Below are positions 8,942-16,145 of a stretch of DNA of 26,565 nt, one piece after another (position 1 is the stretch's first letter; each line of letters begins with the position of its first letter). The notes under the pieces are model-generated. The model was not told the origin of the DNA. It was given only the letters and a program-made list of their open reading frames with translations, and did no database searches. The stretch is from assembly GCA_910588415.1 (NCBI GenBank), contig CAJUPK010000014.1, positions 1 to 26,565 on the forward strand. The letters run 5' to 3'. The DNA comes from an uncultured Oscillospiraceae bacterium (lineage in GTDB: Bacteria > Bacillota > Clostridia > Oscillospirales > Acutalibacteraceae). The translations under genes and the position numbers were made by a program.

Positions 8942-8977
8942 AAAAAATTGCGCTATCGATAAAAAAATACCGATAAC
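8942..8977 (-). terminator. Hairpin with U-run after the histidine kinase gene
   Basis: GCTATCGATA (8952-8961) pairs with TACCGATAAC (8968-8977), about 10 bp with wobbles and an A/T-only loop. Read leftward it is followed by GCAATTTTTTGC, giving a U-run of six. It lies about 27 bp past the kinase stop and fits a Rho-independent terminator. Because the arms contain the palindrome TATCGATA upstream of rex, it could also be a protein site; no known consensus is matched. Confidence 0.5.
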
Positions 8978-9003
8978 TTTTTTGGGGGGATTTGTGCAGT
9001 TTT

Positions 9004-10257
9004 TCATACCCCATGAAAGACGACCGTGAAGACTACCTGGTCGGGCTGGATATACCGGGCGCTGATATCTGCGCCATTGGCCTGCGCAATGGCCTGGGCC
9101 ATGGACAACCCAACGCCGCAGCCGCCGTTTTTTTGACTGCGGGCCGCATCGGCCCGGTAAAAGCGCTGGAACAGCTGCTGAGGCGGCGCTTCTGGCAGAG
9201 GAGAGCAGGTATTTTGCACAGAGAGCTGGACCTGCCCTTTAGCTGGACGCAAGGCAACAGTGACCAGCCCTCCGGGATTGGTGTATTTTACGGCGTTGTC
9301 CAGCAGGATGGACAGCAGCTGTCTTACCTGCTCCCTGTCTCCCCGGACGGAAAGCCCAGCTGTGACCTCCTTGTGAAGCTGCAGCCCGCAGTCTTCCATG
9401 GGCTGGGCAAATGTGTCTAAAGCCTGCGAGACCAGCTGGTCCAGCGGCAGCTCCACGGGCTGACTGTGGAGAGCTCCCTCGTCCATCCGGGCCAGGAACA
9501 GCAGGGACTGGACTAGGCGGTTCAGCCGGGCAGTCTGCTCCCGGATGTTTTTGCTCCATTTGGTGGCCCCGTTATAGAGCTCCATGGCTTCCGTGTTGGA
9601 CTGGATGATCGCCAGAGGAGTCTTCAGCTCATGGCCAGCACCTGTGACGAATTCTTTCTGCCGCTGCACATTCTCCGCGAAGGGCCGGATAGCCCGCTTA
9701 GAGAGGAGGACCACAACTGCCAGCATGATGGTCCAGCAGGCCAGGCTGGCCCCAGCGGACAGGGCCAGCACCTGGAGAAAGGCGGCGGCCTCTTGAGAAG
9801 TGTCTAGGAACACAACTGTGACGCCCCAGACGGGAGAAGGGGAGGCCTGGTAGAGAAAACCACTGATTTTACCAGAGGCTTGGCTGGTTTCATAGACAGC
9901 GGCCGCCAGGGCTGCGGCAGTTTCCTGGTCAACCCGGGAGGTACGGCTTACGTCCACGTATACGGGGTCTCCTGTATGGCTGAGACCTACCACAAAGAAG
10001 TTTGACCCCATGAAAATGTCATAGTTATTCCGCTGTGGCCGGGGGAGGCCGAAATCTGGCGGCTCTGGATGGGGGGGCTGGGGAGGAAGCCTGTCTGCCT
10101 CGCCGCCGGAAACGCTGAGCAACGCCAGCGTATGCTCCAGCCGGCTGTTGGTGGCCCACAGATTGGCCCCGTTGATAGCCCCCAGCAGCAGGAGCAGCAG
10201 GCCGGTGATAGCGGCCATGGCAGTGAATACAAATTTCCGCTGCAGGGCCCGGGTCAT
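9004..10257 (-). CDS. Sensor histidine kinase (two-component system)
   Basis: Membrane sensor kinase of 417 aa that phosphorylates the response regulator encoded just upstream. First membrane segment about residues 8-30, an external region of roughly 130 residues with a Pro-rich stretch (58-75), second membrane segment about 163-186. HisKA has the phosphoacceptor His209 in GHELKTPLAI. The ATPase domain has the N-box with Asn321 in LLDNAVKYTN and the G-box GCGVGLSMAQAI at 379-390. The G1 region reads SVQNTCSPLPE rather than a canonical DxGxG, a divergence known in small OmpR-linked kinases. ATG 10257 overlaps the regulator stop by ATGA and has GAGGAGG upstream; a longer frame to 10404 overlaps the regulator and is rejected. 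The external signal is unknown. Confidence 0.92.
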   Translation of the reverse strand: MTRALQRKFVFTAMAAITGLLLLLLGAINGANLWATNSRLEHTLALLSVSGGEADRLPPQPPHPEPPDFGLPRPQRNNYDIFMGSNFFVVGLSHTGDPVYVDVSRTSRVDQETAAALAAAVYETSQASGKISGFLYQASPSPVWGVTVVFLDTSQEAAAFLQVLALSAGASLACWTIMLAVVVLLSKRAIRPFAENVQRQKEFVTGAGHELKTPLAIIQSNTEAMELYNGATKWSKNIREQTARLNRLVQSLLFLARMDEGALHSQPVELPLDQLVSQALDTFAQPMEDCGLQLHKEVTAGLSVRGDREQVRQLLSILLDNAVKYTNPGGLVTVALRPAKGQVQLSVQNTCSPLPEAPPQQLFQRFYRADAARSQKNGGCGVGLSMAQAIAQANGADISARYIQPDQVVFTVVFHGV

Positions 10258-10937
10258 GGCAAGTCCTCCTCTGCCTGTAGGGTATAGCCCACGCCCCGCC
10301 GGACGTGGATGCTCACATTGGCCTGTAGGGTCAGCAGCCGTTTGCGCAGGTAAGAGATATAGACCCAGACCGTACCAGGGCCAGCCTCGGTGTCGTAGCC
10401 CCACACCCGGCGGAGAATCTCTTCTGTAGACAGGCAGACGCCCTGGTTCAGCATCAGCAGTTCCATCAGGCGGTATTCCAGGCGGGGCAGCAGAAGGCTC
10501 TGTCCCTGGCCGGACAGCCGGCAGCTTTTCTGGTCCAGGCTGATATTCCCGCAGCGCAGCAGGTTGGGGGTATAGTCCTCCCTGCGGCGCAGCATGGCCC
10601 GCAGCCTTGCCAGCAGCAGCTCCATGGAAAAAGGCTTGGGCAAATAGTCATCCGCTCCCAGGTCCAGGCCCAGTACCTGGTCCTCCACCTCGCCTTTAGC
10701 GGTCAGCAGCAGCACCGGGGTGCGGAGCCCGGCGCTGCGGAGCCTCTGCAGTACCTCCAACCCGCTGATCCCAGGCAGCATGATGTCTAAAATAATTCCA
10801 TCATACTGGTCTGCCAGCGCGTAATCCAGGGCATCGCTGCCAGTATAGACAGCGTCTACCATATATTTGTGGTAGGCCAGAATGTCCACCACGGCCTCGG
10901 ACATAGCAGGCTCGTCCTCTGCGTATAAGAGTTTCAT
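10254..10937 (-). CDS. OmpR/PhoB-family response regulator
   Basis: A 227-aa DNA-binding response regulator. The receiver domain (1-118) has the acidic pocket Glu7-Asp8, phosphoacceptor Asp51 in ILDIMLPGISG, a Thr near 79 and Lys101 in LPKPF. The C-terminal winged helix (about 127-222) has the typical ending RRGVGYTL. AAAGGAGG precedes the ATG. It is the first gene of a regulator-kinase operon. The best promoter candidate is about 260 bp upstream (11193-11221), leaving a long leader that contains a MITE-like repeat. Target genes cannot be inferred. Confidence 0.94.
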   Translation of the reverse strand: MKLLYAEDEPAMSEAVVDILAYHKYMVDAVYTGSDALDYALADQYDGIILDIMLPGISGLEVLQRLRSAGLRTPVLLLTAKGEVEDQVLGLDLGADDYLPKPFSMELLLARLRAMLRRREDYTPNLLRCGNISLDQKSCRLSGQGQSLLLPRLEYRLMELLMLNQGVCLSTEEILRRVWGYDTEAGPGTVWVYISYLRKRLLTLQANVSIHVRRGVGYTLQAEEDLP

Positions 10938-10979
10938 GGCGCCGCCTCCTTTATAACTTACTGAATGATGTGTGCAGAA

Positions 10980-11179
10980 TAGGGGGTCTCAGCCGAGAGA
11001 GAAAAAATAGAGAAAATGCCGGATTTATGAAGCAAAGTGAGTAATTTCCCCATGTGGACCAGGTTTTTCTGGTCTTATTTAAAGCGCCTTTTCATAGAAA
11101 GCCCTTGGATTACCCGGTCCACCCCCAGATCTTGCTTGAAACGAAAAGACGGTATTGGCGATTTTTTAAACAAATCCTA
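10980..11179. repeat. MITE-like repeat, copy 1 (longer copy, about 200 bp)
   Basis: Shares blocks with the element at 13102-13221. The left half has AAATGCCGGATTTATGAAGC (compare AAGTACCGGATTTTTGAATC), followed by an ATTTCC block. The right end has GAAAAGACGGTATTGGCGAT (compare AAAAAGACAGCATTGCAATT). The right terminus read on the minus strand, TAGGATTTGTTTAAAAAAT, matches the other copy's TAGGGCTTGTTTGAAAAT. Its left terminus is diverged, beginning TAGGGGGTCTC. The centre carries about 75 extra bases bounded by a perfect GTGGACC/GGTCCAC pair. There is no transposase. Boundaries are approximate. Confidence 0.6.
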
Positions 11180-11192
11180 AATAAACGAATGT

Positions 11193-11221
11193 ATTGTAGC
11201 AGATATTCCAGTGGAATACAA
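11193..11221 (-). promoter_or_regulatory. Promoter and operator candidate for the two-component operon
   Basis: On the minus strand TTGTAT (11221-11216) and TACAAT (11198-11193) are 17 bp apart. A perfect inverted repeat TATTCC-AGT-GGAATA (11204-11218) covers the spacer and part of the -35, as a repressor or autoregulator site would. The predicted start is about 11186, just upstream of the repeat ending at 11179. Confidence 0.45.
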
Positions 11222-11382
11222 CCTTTTTGGGGCTGGAGAAAACGGGGAGTATAACAAATAAAGCTTTGATGGGCAAACAGCCAAAGTTTTGCCTATGATT
11301 TTCCGTGGGTCCTGCCTGGGACAGCTCCTGCCGGAGACTAAGATATGGCCCATGCAAGCGCACACACCCTGCCTTTCCCCCC

Positions 11383-11411
11383 TTGAATTCCAGGGCAAAA
11401 ACGTGTATAAT
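11383..11411 (+). promoter_or_regulatory. Promoter of tgt
   Basis: TTGAAT (11383-11388), 17-bp spacer, TATAAT (11406-11411). It lies about 60 bp upstream of the tgt start, with the ribosome site AGGAGGAA before ATG 11474. Strong match. Confidence 0.75.
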
Positions 11412-11473
11412 GGCACGGTTGGTCCTTGAGAGGCGGACCTGCCCAAGGGAATTTAGAGAAACAGGAGGAAGCC

Positions 11474-12604
11474 ATGTATCGATTGCTGAAGAGAGAGGGC
11501 ACTGCCCGGCGGGGAGAGTTTGTAACCCCCCATGGGACAGTGCAGACCCCCGGCTTTATGAATGTAGCCACAGCCGGGGCCATTAAGGGCGCTGTATCCG
11601 CCTATGACTTGAAGGAGCTGGGCTGTCAAGTGCAGCTGTGCAATACCTATCATCTGCATCTTCGTCCCGGCGATGAGACGGTGAAAGCTTTGGGGGGGAT
11701 TCGGGCTTTTACGGGCTGGGAGGGTCCTGTGCTTACGGACAGCGGGGGCTTTCAGGTGTTTTCCCTGGCAAAGCTCCGCAATATCCAGGAGGAGGGGGTT
11801 ACCTTTGCCTCCCATATCGATGGGCATAAAATTTTTATGGGCCCCGAGGAGAGTATGCGCATCCAGTCCAATCTGGGGTCCACCATTGCCATGGCCTTTG
11901 ACGAGTGTGTGGAGAATCCGGCTCCCTATGAGTACGCGAAAAGCTCCTGTGCCCGCACGGCCCGGTGGCTGGAACGCTGCAAAAAGGAGATGGAAAGGCT
12001 CAACAGCCTGGAGGATACCCTGAACCCCCGCCAGATGCTGTTTGGCATCAACCAGGGCTGCACCTTTACCGACCTGCGGACCGAACATATGAAGCGCATT
12101 GCGGACATGGACCTGGACGGCTATGGCATTGGCGGCCTGGCGGTAGGGGAGACGGCGGAAGAGATGTACGCTGTCATTGAGGCGATTGAGCCATATATGC
12201 CGGAGGATAAGATTCGCTACCTTATGGGCGTAGGTACGCCGGTCAATATTTTGGAGGCCGTGTACCGGGGGGTGGACCTGTTCGACTGCGTAATGCCCAC
12301 CCGTAATGCCCGGCATGGGCACGCCTTTACCAGCGAGGGGGTGCGAAACCTGTTCAACGCCAAGTACACGCTGGACCAGGCGCCTTTGGACGAGGCCTGC
12401 GGCTGTCCGGTCTGCCAAAAGTTCACCAGGGCCTATATCCATCATCTGTTTAAGGCAGGGGAGATGCTGGCCATGCGGCTGATGGTGATGCACAATCTGC
12501 ACTTTTATAACCACCTGTTTGCGCAGGTCCGGGACGCCCTGGACCAGGGTTGCTTTGAAGGGTTTTATCAGGAAAAGCTGCCTGTGCTGGGACGCAGGCT
12601 GTAA
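11474..12604 (+). CDS. tgt: tRNA-guanine transglycosylase (queuine tRNA-ribosyltransferase)
   Basis: Exchanges guanine 34 of GUN-anticodon tRNAs for preQ1 (or queuine in salvaging bacteria), the entry step of queuosine into tRNA. The protein is 376 aa with a TIM-barrel fold. Asp89 in LTDSGGFQVFSL is the general acid/base, GIGGLAVGE (218-226) binds substrate, Asp271 in FDCVMPTRNARHG is the nucleophile, and the zinc site is Cys309, Cys311, Cys314 and His340, with spacing as in E. coli Tgt. ATG 11474 has AGGAGGAA upstream; a longer frame from 11426 lacks support. yajC follows, a common neighbour; queA, often adjacent, is not in the window. Confidence 0.96.
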   Translation: MYRLLKREGTARRGEFVTPHGTVQTPGFMNVATAGAIKGAVSAYDLKELGCQVQLCNTYHLHLRPGDETVKALGGIRAFTGWEGPVLTDSGGFQVFSLAKLRNIQEEGVTFASHIDGHKIFMGPEESMRIQSNLGSTIAMAFDECVENPAPYEYAKSSCARTARWLERCKKEMERLNSLEDTLNPRQMLFGINQGCTFTDLRTEHMKRIADMDLDGYGIGGLAVGETAEEMYAVIEAIEPYMPEDKIRYLMGVGTPVNILEAVYRGVDLFDCVMPTRNARHGHAFTSEGVRNLFNAKYTLDQAPLDEACGCPVCQKFTRAYIHHLFKAGEMLAMRLMVMHNLHFYNHLFAQVRDALDQGCFEGFYQEKLPVLGRRL

Positions 12605-12654
12605 CAGGCTGCGCAGGAAAAGCGGAGAAATTGAAAGATTGTTCCATAAAGCGC

Positions 12655-12683
12655 TTGCAAGTTGCCGGGATTCCTGATATAAT
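12655..12683 (+). promoter_or_regulatory. Promoter of yajC
   Basis: TTGCAA (12655-12660), 17-bp spacer, TATAAT (12678-12683); predicted start about 12690. yajC can therefore be transcribed independently of tgt. Confidence 0.75.
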
Positions 12684-12719
12684 CAGTAAGAATTACTGGA
12701 AGGGATGTGTTCGCACAAG

Positions 12720-13058
12720 ATGTACAACCTAAAGCTATTGGATGCTTCGGCTGCTGCCGGGGCAGGCGGCGGGATGAGCCTCATCGTCATGATTCTGGTC
12801 TATGGACTGTTTTTCCTGGCGCTGTATTTCATTTTCTTCCGTCCCCAAAACAAGAAAAAGAAGAAAGAAGCGGAGATGCGTAAAAATGCCCAGGTGGGCG
12901 ATGAGATCACAACCATCGGGGGTATTTGCGGGCGTATTGTGGCGGTGAAGGATGAATCGGACTCTGTAATTATTGAGACTGGCAGCGACAAGTCTAAGCT
13001 GCGGGTAAAGCGCTGGTCGATTGGCAGCGTGGATACAGTCCATGAGGACGATGCCTAA
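12720..13058 (+). CDS. yajC: Preprotein translocase subunit YajC
   Basis: Small membrane protein that associates with SecDF and the Sec translocon. About 112 aa: a short N-terminal tail rich in Ala/Gly, one membrane segment (about residues 19-40), the family hallmark FFRPQNKKKKK, then a soluble domain with VGDEITTIGGICGRI. The start is uncertain. ATG 12705 would add five residues but lies directly against GGAAGGG. ATG 12720 is 15-16 bases from that site. Neither has ideal spacing; I list the shorter form. It has its own promoter at 12655-12683. A MITE-like repeat begins 43 bp after the stop. Confidence 0.92.
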   Translation: MYNLKLLDASAAAGAGGGMSLIVMILVYGLFFLALYFIFFRPQNKKKKKEAEMRKNAQVGDEITTIGGICGRIVAVKDESDSVIIETGSDKSKLRVKRWSIGSVDTVHEDDA

Positions 13059-13101
13059 GGACAGGCTTTCCGGTCTCTATTTCTTCGTGTTTCCATCGAA
13101 C

Positions 13102-13221
13102 TAGGGCTTGTTTGAAAATAGGGAAAGTACCGGATTTTTGAATCAAAACGAGAGATTTCCAACACAGAAAGCTTTTGCTTTGAACAAAAAGACAGCATTG
13201 CAATTTTTCAAATATGCCCTA
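13102..13221. repeat. MITE-like repeat, copy 2 (compact copy, 120 bp)
   Basis: The ends form terminal inverted repeats: TAGGGCTTGTTTGAAAATAG at the left, and the right end read on the minus strand is TAGGGCATATTTGAAAAATT. The interior can fold further (TTTTTGAATCAAAAC against a Ttttg/AAAAGC block). It is non-coding and matches the element at 10980-11179 in both halves. The flanking TA at both ends fits a TA target site as used by IS630/mariner-type elements, which is inference. It lies between yajC and the TIGR04086 gene. Confidence 0.65.
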
Positions 13222-13244
13222 ACATTAATTTAAGAATAAAAGGC

Positions 13245-13305
13245 CCTCGCGGCTCATATGAATGTCACATATCCTGTGAAATCTATGAGCTGTGAGGTCT
13301 TTTTA
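13245..13305 (+). promoter_or_regulatory. Hairpin masking the ribosome site of the TIGR04086 gene; also terminator-like
   Basis: CCTCGCGGCTCATA (13245-13258) pairs with TATGAGCTGTGAGG (13284-13297), 14 bp with two G-U pairs. The loop contains a second hairpin TCACA/TGTGA (13265-13279). CTTTTTAC follows, as in an intrinsic terminator, and the ATG is at 13308. The only ribosome-site-like bases, GAGGT (13294-13298), lie in the right arm. It could end yajC transcripts and/or hold translation of the next gene in check. Confidence 0.6.
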
Positions 13306-13307
13306 CT

Positions 13308-13685
13308 ATGAAATGGTTTAAAGCGATGCTGCTTTCCACTGTAGTGGCCGCCGTGGCCGCTGCCCTGCTGCTGAGTGCCGCCGCCTTTGTCATTGCCCGT
13401 ATGGGGGCTTTGCCGCGGGGGTCCTTGGCGCTTATTACCACGCTGATTGCCTGTGCCGCTGTATTCTTAGGGGGATTTCTCTCTTCGCTGTCCCTGCGGG
13501 AAAAGGGACTGCTGCTGGGCCTGGGGACGGGCGCGGTTCTTTTGGCCTGCGCAGGCTTGGTCACGGTGCTTTTGTTCCAAATCCAGCCGGGCCCGGCCAG
13601 CATAGGCAAGGCTGCAGCTGTGCTTCTCAGCGGCGGAATTGGCGGGATTCTGGGGGCCAATCGGAAGAGAAAGGTGAAGTTTTAG
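13308..13685 (+). CDS. TIGR04086 family membrane protein
   Basis: A 125-aa integral membrane protein with four hydrophobic segments (about residues 8-30, 40-60, 67-90 and 97-116) and a basic C-terminus (NRKRKVKF). The gene order yajC then TIGR04086 is common in Clostridia and Bacilli (YrzE-like); the function is not established. The start ATG at 13308 has only a weak GAGGT site, which is buried in the hairpin at 13245-13297, so expression may be conditional. No separate promoter was recognised between yajC and this gene other than sequence inside the MITE-like repeat. Confidence 0.82.
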   Translation: MKWFKAMLLSTVVAAVAAALLLSAAAFVIARMGALPRGSLALITTLIACAAVFLGGFLSSLSLREKGLLLGLGTGAVLLACAGLVTVLLFQIQPGPASIGKAAAVLLSGGIGGILGANRKRKVKF

Positions 13686-13716
13686 GGGAATCCCGGTTAC
13701 AATCGTGCAACTTTTC

Positions 13717-13745
13717 TTGCAATTTCTCCTTTTGTTTTGTATAAT
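13717..13745 (+). promoter_or_regulatory. Promoter of the DUF4349 gene
   Basis: TTGCAA (13717-13722), 17-bp spacer, TATAAT (13740-13745), about 40 bp upstream of the ATG at 13786. Strong match. Confidence 0.75.
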
Positions 13746-13785
13746 ATAGAAAATAACGGCGGGAGCCGGAGAGGGAGAGAGTGCG

Positions 13786-14814
13786 ATGAAGCGTTTTATA
13801 CACGGCGTACATACATGGTTTGCGCTGGCCTTTATGGTTTTGCTGCTGCTGCCCTTAGCGGCCTGTGGAGGTAAGTCGGGAGACAGTGCCTCCAGCAGTG
13901 CTGCCTCCTATTCAGGCGAAAATTCTGCAGAGCGGATGTCCGCCACCGCCAGCGCCGGGGATATCAGCCCTTATGGTGAAATGGAAAGCGGCGCTGCCCA
14001 GGAAGCCGAAGGGGAGGCGCCAGACGCAGAGGGGATAAGCGCAGAAACGATCCGCCAGGAAAACCGCAAGCTGATTACCACAGTAAATGTGGAGGCGGAA
14101 AGCGAGGAGTACGACCAGGCTATATCCTGGCTGGAGAGGAAGCTTGCCGAGGTGGGTGGCTACACAGAACATTCGGACGTATACGCATACAGCGGTGACA
14201 ACCGGAGCTGTGAGCTGCGTTTACGTATCCCTGCGGAAAAGCTGGACGGTTTTCTAAGTGGATTGGAGGAGAACTGTAATATACTGTGGCGGTCCGAGGC
14301 AGAAGAGGACGTGACCCTGGACTATGTGGACACGAAAAGCCATCGGGACGCCTTGGAGGTAGAGCAGGAACGGCTGCTGGAGCTTTTGGAAAAAGCGGAG
14401 ACTTTGGAGGAAATCCTGAAGCTGGAGGACAGGCTTACCAATGTGCGCTATCAGCTGCAGAATTATGAGACCGTTCTGCGGACTTTGGACAGCAAAATCA
14501 ATTACAGCACCTTGGTTTTGAGCTTGCGGGAGGTGAAGGAGCTGACAGAACCGGAGCCGGAGAGCTTTGGCAGCCGTGCGGCCTCTGGAATGCGGGACAA
14601 CGCCAAGGCGATAGGCCAGTTCTTTATGGACCTGGCGCTGTTCATTTTGGTCCATCTGCCGGTGATTGGACTGCTGGCAGCGGTTGCCCTGATCGTGCTG
14701 TTCTGTACCCGCAAGCGCCGCCGGGAGATCCGGGAACAGCGCAGGCATCAGAAGGAGCTGCTGCAGGCGATGCGATCAGAGTCTTCTAAGAAGCAGGAGG
14801 ATCAGAAGGAGTAA
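13786..14814 (+). CDS. DUF4349 domain lipoprotein
   Basis: A 342-aa cell-envelope protein. The N-terminus is a lipoprotein signal (residues 1-27, lipobox LAAC), then a low-complexity Ser/Ala/Glu-rich linker to about residue 85. The DUF4349 region (about 90-260) has the family pattern of an N-terminal beta-rich part (KLITTVNVEAES, GGYTEHSDVY, LRLRIPAEKLDGFL), a coiled coil (about 190-230, Glu/Leu rich) and LSLREV. A membrane segment follows near 285-308 and a basic tail (TRKRRREIREQRRH) to the end. Function is unknown for the family. It has its own promoter and appears monocistronic. Confidence 0.88.
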   Translation: MKRFIHGVHTWFALAFMVLLLLPLAACGGKSGDSASSSAASYSGENSAERMSATASAGDISPYGEMESGAAQEAEGEAPDAEGISAETIRQENRKLITTVNVEAESEEYDQAISWLERKLAEVGGYTEHSDVYAYSGDNRSCELRLRIPAEKLDGFLSGLEENCNILWRSEAEEDVTLDYVDTKSHRDALEVEQERLLELLEKAETLEEILKLEDRLTNVRYQLQNYETVLRTLDSKINYSTLVLSLREVKELTEPEPESFGSRAASGMRDNAKAIGQFFMDLALFILVHLPVIGLLAAVALIVLFCTRKRRREIREQRRHQKELLQAMRSESSKKQEDQKE

Positions 14815-14865
14815 AAAGAAATTTGCTATACCCTGCAGACATAGCTTCCTATACGTTATAAGCAT

Positions 14866-14894
14866 TTGCTTTTTGGAAGAAAGTGGAGTATAAT
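14866..14894 (+). promoter_or_regulatory. Promoter of the DUF3737 gene
   Basis: TTGCTT (14866-14871), 17-bp spacer, TATAAT (14889-14894), about 75 bp upstream of the ATG at 14971. Confidence 0.7.
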
Positions 14895-14970
14895 AGTAGA
14901 CATTCAGAGAAATGCCGATGACTTGCGGCTGAATGAAGCTTAATGCTTTGCGGAAAGGAAGTAATTTGGA

Positions 14971-15822
14971 ATGACAATTATAGAAAACAAAACATTTGAT
15001 GAAGAGCGTGCTCTGTATGGTAGCTCAGAGCTGACCGTAAAAAATTGTTCCTTTGACGGCCCAGCTGACGGCGAGAGCGCCTTTAAAGAAGCCCGGGAGA
15101 TTTGCGTGGACCACTGCTTTTTTAACCTGCGCTATCCTTTCTGGCATGATGAGAAGGTGCATATTCACGACAGTGAGATGACCAGCCTTTGCCGGGCCGC
15201 TCTTTGGTACACGCATCAGGTGGAGATCACGGAAAGCAAACTGCACGGCATCAAGGCGCTGCGGGAGTGCGGGGACATAACCATGCGGCACTGCGACGTT
15301 ATTTCACCAGAGTTTGGCTGGTTTACCAAAGGCATCACCATGGAAGATGTATCTGTAGAGGGAGAATATTTCATGATGCGTTCAGAGGGGCTGCATTTTG
15401 ACAATGTGCGTCTTAATGGCAAATATTCTTTCCAGTACATTGAAAATGCCACCTTTGAAAACTGCAATTTTGACACAAAAGACGCTTTCTGGCACGCTAA
15501 GAATGTAATAGTGCGGAACAGTACCATCAAGGGGGAATACCTGGCCTGGTATTGTGAAAATGTCACCTTTGAAAACTGCAAGATTATTGGTACCCAGCCT
15601 CTCTGTTATTGCAAGGGCTTAAAGCTGATCCACTGTGAAATGATTGATACTGATTTGAGCTTTGAAAAGTCGGAGGTAGAGGCCAGCCTCACCGCGCCGA
15701 TTGCAAGCATCAAAAATCCTCTGTCCGGCCGCATCTGTGTTCCGGCTGCAGGAGAGATCATTCGGGATGACCCGGCCTCTAAGGGGGAGATTGTCCTGGG
15801 CAAAGAGTGCTGCTGCGCTTAA
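14971..15822 (+). CDS. DUF3737 family protein (right-handed beta-helix type)
   Basis: A 283-aa cytoplasmic protein without signal or membrane segments. It begins with the family's usual IIENKTFDEERALYGS and continues as short repeating units such as TFENCNFD, TFENCKIIG, VRNSTIKGEY and ITMRHCDV, which suit a parallel beta-helix. Cys and His are frequent, and the C-terminus ends CCCA. DUF3737 proteins are widespread in gut Firmicutes and their function is unknown to me. GGAAAGGAAG precedes the ATG; its own promoter is at 14866-14894 and a terminator follows at 15921-15962. Confidence 0.88.
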   Translation: MTIIENKTFDEERALYGSSELTVKNCSFDGPADGESAFKEAREICVDHCFFNLRYPFWHDEKVHIHDSEMTSLCRAALWYTHQVEITESKLHGIKALRECGDITMRHCDVISPEFGWFTKGITMEDVSVEGEYFMMRSEGLHFDNVRLNGKYSFQYIENATFENCNFDTKDAFWHAKNVIVRNSTIKGEYLAWYCENVTFENCKIIGTQPLCYCKGLKLIHCEMIDTDLSFEKSEVEASLTAPIASIKNPLSGRICVPAAGEIIRDDPASKGEIVLGKECCCA

Positions 15823-15920
15823 GTTCTGCATATCGCCTTGCCCTGTTGAGTTGGGTTAATAGCACAGCGGAAACGCGCTGGGGTAATTTTTTAGCACGGA
15901 TATGGATATAGGGTACTAAA

Positions 15921-15962
15921 GGGCTGGAGCTTTACACTATTTCGCTCCGGCTCTTTCGTTTG
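15921..15962 (+). terminator. Terminator of the DUF3737 gene
   Basis: GGGCTGGAGC (15921-15930) pairs with GCTCCGGCTC (15944-15953) with two wobbles, followed by TTTCGTTT. A weaker hairpin CAGCG/CGCTG with a later T-run is at 15865-15893. Confidence 0.6.
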
Positions 15963-16112
15963 CCCAATATTCTGTGCGGGATTTGGGTAAAGAGAAAGGT
16001 CTTTTCTGTATTCTGCATTTTTAAAGATTGTATATATATTCACTTTTTGTGCAGATTCATGAGCTAAATTTCTCTACAAGTAATTTTGTGTATAAAAAAC
16101 ACATAACACCGA

Positions 16113-16141
16113 TTGACAGCCTCCATTTTTTGTGATATAAT
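16113..16141 (+). promoter_or_regulatory. Consensus promoter of the opp leader and operon
   Basis: A perfect TTGACA (16113-16118), 17-bp spacer and perfect TATAAT (16136-16141). Predicted start about 16147-16149, about 415 nt ahead of the first opp start codon. The two perfect hexamers suggest strong expression. Confidence 0.88.
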
Positions 16142-16145
16142 GACT

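Noticed and set aside
10254..10404. Longer histidine kinase start at 10404
   Set aside because: It would overlap the response regulator by 150 bp and lacks a ribosome site; ATG 10257 has GAGGAGG and an ATGA overlap.
11453..12514. 353-codon open frame on the minus strand opposite tgt
   Set aside because: Antisense shadow of a fully conserved tgt; no ribosome site or family resemblance.
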